A stretch of DNA of 56,583 bases from contig CANFXM010000002.1 of assembly GCA_947451045.1 (NCBI GenBank), positions 1 through 56,583 on the forward strand, given 5' to 3'. The notes beneath the pieces were generated by a model. It was given only the letters and a program-made list of their open reading frames with translations, was not told the DNA's origin and made no database searches. Numbering within the stretch: position 1 is the first letter of the stretch; the number at the start of each line of letters is the position of its first letter. This DNA comes from Actinomycetota bacterium. Lineage in GTDB: Bacteria; Actinomycetota; Actinomycetes; Nanopelagicales; Nanopelagicaceae. Positions 34,647 through 43,667 of the stretch are shown here, in pieces. The position numbers were made by a program, and so were the translations under genes.

Positions 34647-36010
34647 TCGCCTGTAATTTTTACCCTCTGCAGAGCTTGATCAAGACGTGAAACTTCTACA
34701 ATCTCCATCCCCGCAATTGTTACATCCGAGCCCGCTGGAACTAGGGCTCGTTTAAATCCAAGGCGAAAGGCTTCCTGCAAGCGTCGGTCTACTCCACTAA
34801 TTTTTCTAATTTCACCCGCTAAACCAACTTCACCAATGGCAACAAGGTCTGCAGGTAGTGCTAAACCTTTTGCCGCAGATGCAACCGCGAGTGCGAGTGC
34901 GAGATCTGCAGCAGGCTCTGCCATTTTCATTCCACCAACAGTTGCTGCATAAACATCGCGACCGCCAATTCGAATAGCTGCTCGAAGTTCTAGCACAGCT
35001 AATGTCATCGATGTCCGTGCAGAATCTAAACCACTTACGACACGACGCGCATTCCCAAAATCATTATCACGGCCCTGGCTTACAAGGGCTTGAATCTCAG
35101 CAAGTAATGGGCGACGACCTTCCAGAGTCACTGTTACACATGTACCAGGAACAGGTTCTGCATGGCGCGAAGTAAATAATCCGGTTGGATCCAAAACACT
35201 AGTAATTCCAGTATCACTGAGTTCGAAACATCCGACTTCATCGCTGGCGCCGAATCGATTCTTTATTGCACGAATGAGACGCAGACGTGAATGACGCTCT
35301 CCTTCGAATTGAAGTACGACATCAACAATATGTTCGAGCAGTCGAGGTCCAGCAATGGATCCATCTTTTGTTACATGACCGACTAAAAGAAGAGTGATAT
35401 CACGATCTTTACAGATACGAATAAGAGCGCCAGCAACTTCGCGAACTTGTGTAACCCCACCGGGCGCACCATCTGCTGCAGCACTTCCAATTGTCTGCAC
35501 ACTATCGATAATCAATAGCTGAGGTTTTACGGAATCAATATGCGAAATAACTGCGCCAAGATCATTTTCAGAGGCGAGAAAAAGTTGTGGGTCAACAGCT
35601 TTGATTCGCTCTGCTCGCAAGCGAACTTGTGAAGCAGATTCTTCGCCGCTTACATATAAAACTGGAATCGAACGCGATGCGGTCTGTGCTGCAACTGCAA
35701 GTAACAAAGTTGATTTACCAACTCCTGGTTCACCCGCAACAAGGATTGCAGCACCAGGGACTAATCCGCCACCAAGCACGCGATCAAGTTCTGAAACTCC
35801 TGTTGGTCGCGCACTTGCTGCAGAGAGATCGACATCGCCGATAGGAGTTGCTTTATGAGTTACCGCGCCTGGTACAAGAGATAATCTTTTTGGTGCAGCG
35901 ATTTCTTCGACACTTCCCCATGCCTGACATTCACCGCAGCGGCCGACCCATTTTTGCGAACTCCAACCACATTCCGTACAACGGAAGGGTTCCTTTTCGA
36001 CTTTGGCCAT
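34643..36010 (-). CDS. radA: DNA repair protein RadA
   Basis: A 455-residue RecA-like recombination ATPase with an N-terminal zinc finger (CTECGWSSQKWVGRCGEC), Walker A (GEPGVGKSTLL), Walker B (QLLIIDSVQTI), the RadA-specific KNRFG motif (AIKNRFGASDEVG) and a C-terminal Lon-like domain (VGLAGEIRKI). It promotes branch migration in recombination. It is the first gene of the radA-mutY operon and has a leaderless -10 (TAGGCT) six bases before ATG. Confidence 0.96.
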   Translation of the reverse strand: MAKVEKEPFRCTECGWSSQKWVGRCGECQAWGSVEEIAAPKRLSLVPGAVTHKATPIGDVDLSAASARPTGVSELDRVLGGGLVPGAAILVAGEPGVGKSTLLLAVAAQTASRSIPVLYVSGEESASQVRLRAERIKAVDPQLFLASENDLGAVISHIDSVKPQLLIIDSVQTIGSAAADGAPGGVTQVREVAGALIRICKDRDITLLLVGHVTKDGSIAGPRLLEHIVDVVLQFEGERHSRLRLIRAIKNRFGASDEVGCFELSDTGITSVLDPTGLFTSRHAEPVPGTCVTVTLEGRRPLLAEIQALVSQGRDNDFGNARRVVSGLDSARTSMTLAVLELRAAIRIGGRDVYAATVGGMKMAEPAADLALALAVASAAKGLALPADLVAIGEVGLAGEIRKISGVDRRLQEAFRLGFKRALVPAGSDVTIAGMEIVEVSRLDQALQRVKITGE

Positions 36011-36016
36011 GGGTAG

Positions 36017-36022
36017 AGCCTA
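36017..36022 (-). promoter_or_regulatory. -10 element of radA (leaderless)
   Basis: TAGGCT on the minus strand ends six bases (CTACCC) before the radA ATG at 36010. No ribosome-binding site is visible. Confidence 0.5.
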
Positions 36023-36033
36023 GAGCGAAGCGC

Positions 36034-36843
36034 TTACTTCTGTGCAGCCAGAGTTGCGGGATGTTGGATAACAAATAGAGGCAAGGAACGCTTTTGCGCA
36101 TCAAGTATTCCAGCAACGCGCGCATCACAATGCTTTGCCAAGATTGCATATGCATCATCACCCATCAGGGCCATGAGTTCAGTCTTATTAGAAATATAGA
36201 CCGGCTCACTTCCAATGTGGGCTTCGGTGTTACTTGTGCAGTACCAATCGAAATCATCTCCGCCATCGCCCCAAGCAAGACGTTCGTATTCACCAATAAC
36301 TGTAATTGAATATTCACGTTCACCAACTTCGCGAGTTTCAAAACTTCTACGAAGTGGTAATTGCCAGCAAACATCCGGTTTTGTATCTACAAAGTGAATA
36401 TTCTTCTTTTGTGCAAGATGGTGAAGTACACACCCAAATGATCCGGTAAAACCTTCTGCTTCGTAACCTTTACGGTTCAAGAAGATACATGATCCATCAA
36501 CGCGACGAGTTTTTCTCTCATTATCTTCATCTTTTTCACTAATGCGTAAATCGCCGCCAGCTTTCTTAGGGCGCGCTTCTTCATAATATTGCCACATTTC
36601 GGGAGTTAAGAATGCAGCAGCTTTTTGTACTCGAATTTCATCATCTTTATCGGAATACATTGCACCTTCTGTGCAACAACCAGAGTTTGGCTGACCTTTA
36701 AAAACTCCTTGGCAACCATCGCCATAGATGCAGGTCCAAAAAGATGTGAGCCATGTGAGGTCACATTTAAAAATTCCTTCAGGATCACTTGGGTCTGCAA
36801 ATTCAACCCAATCACGTGCAAAGCCTGGCTTTATCTCGGACAT
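36034..36843 (-). CDS. Conserved Cys-rich protein, likely metal-binding
   Basis: A 269-residue soluble protein with many cysteines, most in the N-terminal third (FKCDLTW, WTCIYGDGCQG, SGCCTEG), with further ones in GSCIF, FGCVLHH, DVCWQLP and WYCTSN. The CC pair and spacing resemble the zinc/iron-chelating Cys-cluster proteins of the YkgJ type, but a family name is not certain. The start is ATG 36843; the longer ORF-track start overlaps the divergent proC promoter region. A -10-like TAGGCT lies eight bases before ATG. It reads toward radA on the same strand. An iron-sulfur or zinc-binding enzyme is inferred. Confidence 0.72.
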   Translation of the reverse strand: MSEIKPGFARDWVEFADPSDPEGIFKCDLTWLTSFWTCIYGDGCQGVFKGQPNSGCCTEGAMYSDKDDEIRVQKAAAFLTPEMWQYYEEARPKKAGGDLRISEKDEDNERKTRRVDGSCIFLNRKGYEAEGFTGSFGCVLHHLAQKKNIHFVDTKPDVCWQLPLRRSFETREVGEREYSITVIGEYERLAWGDGGDDFDWYCTSNTEAHIGSEPVYISNKTELMALMGDDAYAILAKHCDARVAGILDAQKRSLPLFVIQHPATLAAQK

Positions 36844-36901
36844 AGTGTGAGAGCCTACGGGTTTACTCCTTAATACGCACATCCTGAGCAATCGCTTTCG
36901 G

Positions 36902-36907
36902 TACTCT
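36902..36907 (+). promoter_or_regulatory. -10 element of proC (leaderless)
   Basis: TACTCT ends six bases (TACCTT) before the proC ATG at 36914, with no ribosome-binding site between. Confidence 0.5.
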
Positions 36908-36913
36908 TACCTT

Positions 36914-37705
36914 ATGAAGGTTGGAGTAATTGGCGCTGGGGTAATGGGTGAGGCTCTTATCACCGCACTCATTTCTTACGGTGTTAGCCCACAAGAAATT
37001 ACAATCTCTGAGAAAAGACATGATCGCGCAAATGAACTTAAAGCTCGATATGGAATAAGCGTCGAAGAACTATCAGTCAATGTTGCATCGAGCGAGATCC
37101 TCCTACTGGTCGTAAAACCACAAGATATGACGGCCGTTCTCAGCGAAATACGCACAGAGATGAAACCAAGCACGACAGTTGTTTCATTTGCAGCAGGCAA
37201 GAAAATTGATTTCATATCAACAGGATTAGGTGGAAACTCACCTGTTATTCGCGTTATGCCAAATACGCCAACACTTGTAGGTGCAGGAATGGCAGCATTT
37301 TCGGTAGGTGCTGGTGTTTCGACTTCACATAAGGAATTCGTTTCAGGATTTTTAGTGGCAACAGGTAAAGTCGTAGAAATTGCTGAGGAACTCCAAGATG
37401 CTGTAACGGCAACGAGTGGTTCAGGACCTGCGTATTTCTTCGCCTTTGTTGAAGCGATGATTGATGGTGCTGTTGCGCTAGGTCTTTCAAAGGAAGTTGC
37501 AACGCAACTTACTGTTCAAACTTTCATAGGATCTGCAAAGTTGCTCCAAGAATCTGGTAAAAGTGCCACAACATTGCGTGAAAACGTAACTAGCCCAAAT
37601 GGCACGACGGCGGCTGCATTGGAAACATTGTCAGCGAAAGATTTATCGCATGTAGTTGCAGACGCGATGAAATCAGCACGAAATCGCTCTATTGAACTAG
37701 CGTAA
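36914..37705 (+). CDS. proC: Pyrroline-5-carboxylate reductase
   Basis: A 263-residue NAD(P)H enzyme making proline from pyrroline-5-carboxylate. N-terminal Rossmann motif GVIGAGVMGEALI, VIRVMPNTPTLVGAGM in the middle, and the C-terminal signature SGSGPAYFFAFVEAM with LRENVTSPNGTTAAAL. The leaderless start is described above. Followed ten bases later by a secreted protein gene. Confidence 0.96.
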   Translation: MKVGVIGAGVMGEALITALISYGVSPQEITISEKRHDRANELKARYGISVEELSVNVASSEILLLVVKPQDMTAVLSEIRTEMKPSTTVVSFAAGKKIDFISTGLGGNSPVIRVMPNTPTLVGAGMAAFSVGAGVSTSHKEFVSGFLVATGKVVEIAEELQDAVTATSGSGPAYFFAFVEAMIDGAVALGLSKEVATQLTVQTFIGSAKLLQESGKSATTLRENVTSPNGTTAAALETLSAKDLSHVVADAMKSARNRSIELA

Positions 37706-37715
37706 AGATTTTGTT

Positions 37716-38909
37716 GTGAAGAAATTTCTTACTATATTAACAATTTTGGTATTTTCACTTTCTCAGAGTGCTTATGCAGTTCAAAAGAAAATCACGGTAC
37801 AAAGTCTCGTACTTATCTCCAGCATAGGAAACCGTGATGAAATTTCTGGGATGTTGACCAATGGAAAAACTATTATTCTCTACGGTTCCAATGTAAAAGC
37901 GGTCGATATAAGTGGAGCCGAGCTTTGGAATCTTCGTCTAGAAGAGAAGGCAGAAGCCTTTGTTACCACAGCAGTTACAGATAATTTAGGAAATATATGG
38001 GCGGCGGGATCACTCTCGTCTGGAGTTTCGGTTAGCCCTTCGCCAACGCCGAGTATTTCCCCACTCAATCCGGATAGCGTTGTACTCACCACTCCTGATC
38101 CATTGCGTAGTGATCTCAATTCAGTGGGAGTGTGGAAAATTTCAAACAAAGGTGAAATATTAACCAGATTTCATCTTGATTTAAATAAACCAGTTCTAGC
38201 CACAGATATTGCCATCGATGAAAGTGGCGTAAGTATTTCTGGAATTACTGACACTGGTCAAGGAACGATTGGTGTTCTCATTAATTGCGACAATGCAGGA
38301 ATCTGTTCCAAACCCTTTTTTATTGGCTCATCTGATACAAATTTAGATGGGGTAGTTCGAAACATCGATGGGTCTAAAATCCTTTCAGGTGGAAGTTCTG
38401 AGACACTATTTGGAAAAAAAGTTGTAGGAAGCCGTGATGGAATTTTGATCACCGTAAGTAAGACGGGAAAAATTTCAAAAGTAGTGAGAAGTTCTGCAGC
38501 AAAGTCGAAACGGAATTGGAAAAGTATCACCAATAATTTTTTATTAGGTGGCGAAGTAACTTCGGGTAATAAATCAGAAAGTGCGATTACAAAATTTTCA
38601 GGGACGTTAGTGCCCACTTGGAATGTTCGATTTCCCTCAACCGGCAATACTTTGGTATCAAATGGCACCCCCACGAATTTCTTTACATTTTTTGCTTCAA
38701 CATCGGCGATTAGTAATCTCTCGGGTTGGAATCCAAAAAGAGCAAGTGGATTAGTTCTTCGACTAGATAATAAAGGCGCGATTATGGGTGGCTATAGCGC
38801 AACAGCCATTACAGAGCCTTTGGCAATGGCATATTCGAAGGAACTGGGCCTTGTAGTGGCAGGCCTCACGGGCGATACCGTTTCGATTTTTCACCTCATT
38901 TCAAGGTAG
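37716..38909 (+). CDS. Secreted protein of unknown function, beta-propeller-like
   Basis: A 397-residue protein with a signal peptide (MKKFLTILTILVFSLSQSAYA). The rest is beta-rich with recurring short blocks such as GNIWAAGSL, GVSISGITDTG, SKILSGGSSE, FLLGGEVTSG and LGLVVAGLTGD, suggesting a propeller-like fold. A Ser/Pro linker (SVSPSPTPSISPLNP) interrupts it near residue 110. GTG start. It lies between proC and bS22, where Mycobacterium has a small BldC-like DNA-binding protein. No catalytic residues are recognised. Confidence 0.75.
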   Translation: MKKFLTILTILVFSLSQSAYAVQKKITVQSLVLISSIGNRDEISGMLTNGKTIILYGSNVKAVDISGAELWNLRLEEKAEAFVTTAVTDNLGNIWAAGSLSSGVSVSPSPTPSISPLNPDSVVLTTPDPLRSDLNSVGVWKISNKGEILTRFHLDLNKPVLATDIAIDESGVSISGITDTGQGTIGVLINCDNAGICSKPFFIGSSDTNLDGVVRNIDGSKILSGGSSETLFGKKVVGSRDGILITVSKTGKISKVVRSSAAKSKRNWKSITNNFLLGGEVTSGNKSESAITKFSGTLVPTWNVRFPSTGNTLVSNGTPTNFFTFFASTSAISNLSGWNPKRASGLVLRLDNKGAIMGGYSATAITEPLAMAYSKELGLVVAGLTGDTVSIFHLISR

Positions 38910-38920
38910 CCTAACCACCT

Positions 38921-38937
38921 TGCACCTAAGGGGTGCA
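38921..38937. other. Inverted repeat upstream of bS22
   Basis: TGCACC-TAAGG-GGTGCA is a perfect 6-bp stem with a 5-nt loop, 11 bp after the upstream stop and 25 bp before the bS22 ATG. It could be an operator, a leader hairpin or a weak terminator; no T-run follows. Confidence 0.4.
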
Positions 38938-38961
38938 TTAGAGATGAAGAGAGAGTGACAT

Positions 38962-39060
38962 ATGGGTTCCGTAATCAAGAAGCGACGTAAGCGCATGGCG
39001 AAGAAGAAGCATAAGAAACTTCTTAAGAAGACTCGCATTCAGCGCCGTAACGCTAAATAG
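38962..39060 (+). CDS. Small ribosomal protein bS22 (AURKAIP1/COX24 domain)
   Basis: A 32-residue, extremely basic protein ([20 protein letters not shown]...RRNAK), too short for the ORF track. It matches the actinobacterial COX24-type peptide found as bS22 in mycobacterial ribosomes. ATG is preceded by a purine-rich GAGAGAG. Downstream of proC, as in Mycobacterium (proC, Rv0500A, Rv0500B). Its stop is three bases from that of the convergent metalloprotease gene. Confidence 0.93.
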   Translation: MGSVIKKRRKRMAKKKHKKLLKKTRIQRRNAK

Positions 39061-39063
39061 TAA

Positions 39064-41445
39064 TTACGGTTTTAGTAAAGAAAGTTTGCCGTTAACACTG
39101 GCAAGTAGATATTTTATTTTAGACACAGTAACCCAGGCCATTCGTAATTGGTCTGGGTTTTGTGCTGAAGAAACTAATTTAATTGCATTGACCCCATTCT
39201 TTGAATAATCCATCGCGCAGATACGTTCCTGACAACTAAATACAAGCTCTTTTCCATCAGATGCTAAAGAGGCATCTGGAGTGCCGTAAGAATCAGTTGC
39301 TGATTGGGAAATATAAGTTGGAGCATTCAGTAGTGCCCAACGGATGTGATCTGCATGTGGAAGTGTTAGTACTGAGGATGTCATCCAGGTTGCTTGAACT
39401 CCATTAGAAACTTTCGCAAGGGCTACGTCATAACCTGCAACAGCAATTGCGCCATCGGTGAAATCTAATGATTTATAGCTCCATGTGTTTTCATCAAGAC
39501 CGGATCTTGAAGCAACACGAACGGCCCCCGAAGTCGCTGCTTTTTTCTGATCCACAACTAGGACGGAGTCATACAAGACATATGTGATGCCGGCATCGTA
39601 AATTGCTCGTAGATGGAAAGCCACATCTCCTGTTGTTCTATCGTCTGTCTTACGATCTCCATCAACTAATTCATAATTCCAATCTTGCCCTGTCTTCTTT
39701 ACTGCACCTAAGAGAATGCCTTGAGATTCATCACGATAGAAAACTTGAACACCAGCAGATGTGGCAACACAGGCATTAGAAACGCTTACATCGCTATTTC
39801 CTTTTACCCGAATTGGATCCTGGTAATTGTTGAGTGTTGTTGCATTTCCGTCGACAACCTCGAAGGTGAATTTACTTCCATCGTATGTCGCATAGCGTAA
39901 ATCCTTCTCAATTGAATCGCTATAGAAAATATGAAGTAATTGTTTTGTTCCAGTGCCGTTAACACATAACGAAATTTGGCCAGTAATAGGATTCTTTGTA
40001 CGTCCACCACTTCCACCGGTACCATCAACTGTAAGTTTCTTCCAACTTTTTCCGTTATAGACTGCAAGCTTGAGCGCGCCACTCTTTGAATCGGTGTATG
40101 CGATAGTCGGCGCTAAATCAAAGACCGTACTAGCTGAACTCTTACCATCAGCTGCACTATCCAGGATTGTTTTCTTCCAGGCAAGCTGTGGTGTTACAGC
40201 ATCAGTCAGTGCGCTTTGAGATGGACCTATCGAATTGAGCGCATAGACAGCGAAATTATATGAAGTTCCATTCTTCAATCCTGAAATTACTACAGGACTA
40301 GTGAGTGATTTTTTCTCGGCTCCAGACTTCAAATTCTTCACTACATAAGTGCTTATTTGTGCAGTTCGAACATTTACTGGTGCATCAAATGTAATGATTG
40401 CGCTTGAATCTCCAACAAGTGCTTTCACATTTCTTGGCATTTGAGGAACGGCAGTAGCGATACCAACGGGTGGTTTATTTCTAATATCTTGCATCATCGC
40501 AAGAAGGATTGGACCGGGATTATGAAAAACTTCACCTGCGTCAAGATTCGGTGTCATAACAGAATCGGGACCTGATTTTGAGAAAGTAGATTCATCGAGG
40601 TGGCTAACGGAAGAGCCTGCTTCATATGGATTTGGCGTGTAAAGCTTTATTGGTCCGCCATTTACTTTATTTCCTAAAGGGCCTCCCCATGTCATAGTGC
40701 TCGTCAAAGCAGTTCCCAATTCGAGGGAAGGTGAAGGTAAATCAGCCAAACGAGTTCCATCTGGTGTTTGAGCATAGGCATCATATGGAGTCGGTTGATC
40801 GATACTTCCATATCCAAAAAAAGTATCAAATGAATTATTTGATAAGAAACCTAAGCCATGTGCAAGTTCATGGAGCATCACGGATTCAAGATCGTATTCG
40901 CGGCTTGTGGGTTGTCCGTCTCCACGTTGATCCCATGTAGCTGTCGAATTTACTTGAATAATAATGTCAGATGAAATTTTGTCCAGATCTTTTCCGGCAA
41001 GAGCATTAGCAAGAGCGGATGGATACCAAAGAGATGCATCTGGCGCTCCAGCGAATCCGGAGTAATAATTTCCTGGACGTGCACTTCCTAAAATTCCAGA
41101 TGACGATGAACGACCCCATGTCGCTTCGACTGCAATTGGAACAGAGGATTGAAAGTTTGCACTCCATACATCAATTGCAGCTTGGACATCAGACTTCGCC
41201 CAATCTGGAAAGTTGACATAGTTGACAACGAATTTAGATTTCGCATCGATATTCGCAGAGTGTGTTCTCGAAGAAGTTGTGGAATAGGCACTTTTTACGG
41301 GGGAAGTTCCCGCATATGTGTGACCCCACACTGTTGAGGGGGCCACTCGAACAAGTGCTTGCGCCGGTGCGCTGAGAAAAATTCCAGCAAAAAGGGCTGC
41401 AATCAGAGATGCAGCGCCCACCTTTTTACTCAATAGATTTCGCAT
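39064..41445 (-). CDS. Secreted zinc metalloprotease with FN3 and propeller-like regions
   Basis: A protein of about 793 residues with a signal peptide (AASLIAALFAGIFLSAPAQA). The protease part holds the zinc motif HELAHGLGF near residue 190. The third ligand is not within HExxHxxGxxH; a His in SHLDESTF about 90 residues later followed by SVMTP (possible Met-turn) recalls the M8 leishmanolysin arrangement. A fibronectin type III-like domain (about 330-415) and a beta-propeller-like C-terminus of about 370 residues follow. I prefer ATG 41445 because the signal peptide starts there. Likely degrades external protein; substrate unknown. Confidence 0.83.
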   Translation of the reverse strand: MRNLLSKKVGAASLIAALFAGIFLSAPAQALVRVAPSTVWGHTYAGTSPVKSAYSTTSSRTHSANIDAKSKFVVNYVNFPDWAKSDVQAAIDVWSANFQSSVPIAVEATWGRSSSSGILGSARPGNYYSGFAGAPDASLWYPSALANALAGKDLDKISSDIIIQVNSTATWDQRGDGQPTSREYDLESVMLHELAHGLGFLSNNSFDTFFGYGSIDQPTPYDAYAQTPDGTRLADLPSPSLELGTALTSTMTWGGPLGNKVNGGPIKLYTPNPYEAGSSVSHLDESTFSKSGPDSVMTPNLDAGEVFHNPGPILLAMMQDIRNKPPVGIATAVPQMPRNVKALVGDSSAIITFDAPVNVRTAQISTYVVKNLKSGAEKKSLTSPVVISGLKNGTSYNFAVYALNSIGPSQSALTDAVTPQLAWKKTILDSAADGKSSASTVFDLAPTIAYTDSKSGALKLAVYNGKSWKKLTVDGTGGSGGRTKNPITGQISLCVNGTGTKQLLHIFYSDSIEKDLRYATYDGSKFTFEVVDGNATTLNNYQDPIRVKGNSDVSVSNACVATSAGVQVFYRDESQGILLGAVKKTGQDWNYELVDGDRKTDDRTTGDVAFHLRAIYDAGITYVLYDSVLVVDQKKAATSGAVRVASRSGLDENTWSYKSLDFTDGAIAVAGYDVALAKVSNGVQATWMTSSVLTLPHADHIRWALLNAPTYISQSATDSYGTPDASLASDGKELVFSCQERICAMDYSKNGVNAIKLVSSAQNPDQLRMAWVTVSKIKYLLASVNGKLSLLKP

Positions 41446-41480
41446 ATCGGCAAACGGTATCAGGATGAGATGATTTGCCA

Positions 41481-41807
41481 ATGGCCACAACCCCTCAGGA
41501 TGAGTTCTCTAAGGTAATTGACAGGATTCATAAGGAAGCAAGCCCCGTCATTGACTTCTCGGGTACTTCACCACGACGTGAAGCAACATTGGATGAAGCA
41601 CGTCAAGAATTTGCACAATCCATAAGCGCGATTGCACATACATTATTTTCAAAGAAATATGGACCCCTTGTTGGAACCGTTACTGAAAGTACAGTTGTTG
41701 CCGTGCTCAAAGATGTAGAAAAGAATGTCTACCGTGCAAAAGGCGACATAACTTTGGTAACGCAAGAGTTACTTGATCGAGCAATGGGAAGTTGTAAGAA
41801 GAAGTGA
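41481..41807 (+). CDS. Small helical protein of unknown function
   Basis: A 108-residue, mostly helical, charged soluble protein beginning MATTPQDEFSKVIDRI. The middle (LDEARQEFAQSISAIAHTLFSKK) looks amphipathic. No motif is recognised and no Cys pair apart from the single Cys near the end (MGSCKKK). I prefer ATG 41481 to the listed TTG two codons earlier. Its stop overlaps the GTG of the glutaredoxin-like gene, so the pair is translationally coupled and probably functionally related. Confidence 0.65.
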   Translation: MATTPQDEFSKVIDRIHKEASPVIDFSGTSPRREATLDEARQEFAQSISAIAHTLFSKKYGPLVGTVTESTVVAVLKDVEKNVYRAKGDITLVTQELLDRAMGSCKKK

Positions 41808-42055
41808 CTGTTGTAACCGTTTACTCACGAACTGGTTGCCATCTTTGCGAAGACGCTATTGAAATTCTTGAAACTATGAAAGATGAACTTAGTTTTTCAA
41901 TAGAAGTGAAATTTATTGATGGTAATCCAGAATTAGAAAAAATTTATGGGGAGCAAATACCTGTCACTCATATTGATGGTATTCACCATGATTTTTGGAA
42001 GATAGATCCTGAGCGCTTTAGATCTTCTCTTTCGAAATATCGTCAGCATCAATAA
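41804..42055 (+). CDS. Glutaredoxin-like thiol protein
   Basis: An 83-residue thioredoxin-fold protein with the redox pair CHLC in YSRTGCHLCEDA and the cis-Pro region QIPVTHIDG. It likely acts in thiol-disulfide exchange in the cytoplasm. GTG start overlaps the preceding gene by four bases. Its 3' end overlaps the convergent XPB helicase gene by 38 bases, the largest such overlap in the window. A homologue lies in the same neighbourhood in Mycobacterium (Rv0508). Confidence 0.86.
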   Translation: MTVVTVYSRTGCHLCEDAIEILETMKDELSFSIEVKFIDGNPELEKIYGEQIPVTHIDGIHHDFWKIDPERFRSSLSKYRQHQ

Positions 42056-43667
42056 TTGTGTAGGAATATCCTTGCTCGGCAAGAAAGCGTTGTCTATTTT
42101 GCGCAAAATCTTGGTCGATAGTATCGCGCGATACAAGTGAATAGAACGTGGCACTTCTGCCATCAGACTTAGGACGCAAAATACGACCTAATCTTTGTGC
42201 TTCTTCTTGTCGCGAACCAAATGCTCCAGATACTTGAATTGCAATGGTTGCATCGGGCAAGTCAATCGAAAAGTTAGCTACTTTTGAGACCACAAGAGTT
42301 GTGAGCTCACCTATTCGAAACATATTGAAAAGCCGTTCGCGTTCCTTCACTGGAGTATCGCCCTTAATAACTGGAACACCAAGAACTTCCGAGAGCTCAT
42401 CAAGTTGCGTTATGTATTGGCCAATGACAAGAATTTGTTCTCCTGCATGCTTCTTTACGAGAGTCTCAACAACATTGCGCTTTGTACGAGTCGTTGCGCA
42501 GTAGCGATAACGCTCTTCTGGCTCAGCAGTTGCGTAGAGCAATCTTTCTTCTTCAGTGAGATTGACTCGAACTTCTATACATTCAGCAGGGGCGATATAT
42601 CCCTGTGATTCAATCTCTTTCCACGGTACGTCATATCTTTTGGGACCAATGAGCGAGAAAACCTCACCCTCCATTCCATCTTCGCGAACGAGTGTGGCTG
42701 TCAGACCTAATCGACGACGAGATTGAATGTCGGCTGTAAATCGAAATATTGGTGCGGGTAGCAGATGGACCTCATCATAAATAATGAGACCCCAGTCGTG
42801 AGTGTCAAAGAGATCAAGGTGTGCGTACACACCATTTTTCTTCTTCGTCATCACTTGATAGGTCGCAATCGTGACCGGACGAATTTCTTTTTTTGCACCC
42901 GAATATTCGCCTATCTCATCCTCTGTCAAAGTTGTGCGCTTAAGTAATTCTTCACGCCATTGACGGGCAGCAACAGTATTTGTAACAAGAATGAGAGTTG
43001 TTGCTTTTGCATGTGCCATCGCAGCTGCGCCGACAATTGTTTTACCGGCACCACATGGCAGAACAACTACACCACTTCCGCCATGCCAAAAACCTTCAGC
43101 TGCTAATTCTTGGTAGGGACGAATCTTCCAATCATTTTGGACTAATGAAATTTCATGTGCTTCACCATCGACGTAACCTGCAAAATCCTCAGCTGGCCAA
43201 CCTAGGCGAAGTAGAGATTGTTTTATGGCTCCACGTTGGTTTGCAAAGACAACAATTGTTTCGGCATCGATACGCGGTCCAAGCAATGGCGCAATTTTCT
43301 TAGCGCGGATAACTTCTTCTAAAACTGCAGTATCTGTGGTTACAAGAATGAGTCCGTGCACAGGATCAGCTTCCAGACGCAAGCGTCCATAGCGAGACAT
43401 GGTTTCAGCAACATCGACCAAAATGGAATGTGGAACTGCATATCGTGAGTATTTGATAAGGACATCAATAACTTGCTCGGCGTCGTGACCTGCTGCACGA
43501 GCATTCCATAAACCAAGATTTGTTAGACGGTACGTGTGAATATGCTCTGGTGATCTTTCGAGTTCAGCAAATGGTGCGATTGCGCGACGGCATTCAGTGC
43601 TCAGTGGGTGATCTATATCGAGTAAAACAGTCTTGTCACTTTGAACGATTAGTGGCCCATCAGTCAT
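42018..43667 (-). CDS. DNA repair helicase XPB
   Basis: A 549-residue superfamily 2 helicase of the bacterial XPB/ERCC3 type. Motifs: Walker A in VVLPCGAGKTIVG (about residue 210), TNTVAARQW, Walker B in IIYDEVHLLP, GLTATLVREDG, and the C-terminal lobe with VSKVANFSIDLPDATIAIQ and AQRLGRILRP. N-terminal about 170 residues form the damage-recognition-like region. It unwinds DNA in repair. Its 5' end overlaps the M20 gene by eight bases, so translation is coupled to that gene and the upstream helicase-associated gene. Confidence 0.93.
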   Translation of the reverse strand: MTDGPLIVQSDKTVLLDIDHPLSTECRRAIAPFAELERSPEHIHTYRLTNLGLWNARAAGHDAEQVIDVLIKYSRYAVPHSILVDVAETMSRYGRLRLEADPVHGLILVTTDTAVLEEVIRAKKIAPLLGPRIDAETIVVFANQRGAIKQSLLRLGWPAEDFAGYVDGEAHEISLVQNDWKIRPYQELAAEGFWHGGSGVVVLPCGAGKTIVGAAAMAHAKATTLILVTNTVAARQWREELLKRTTLTEDEIGEYSGAKKEIRPVTIATYQVMTKKKNGVYAHLDLFDTHDWGLIIYDEVHLLPAPIFRFTADIQSRRRLGLTATLVREDGMEGEVFSLIGPKRYDVPWKEIESQGYIAPAECIEVRVNLTEEERLLYATAEPEERYRYCATTRTKRNVVETLVKKHAGEQILVIGQYITQLDELSEVLGVPVIKGDTPVKERERLFNMFRIGELTTLVVSKVANFSIDLPDATIAIQVSGAFGSRQEEAQRLGRILRPKSDGRSATFYSLVSRDTIDQDFAQNRQRFLAEQGYSYTIIDADDISKEKI

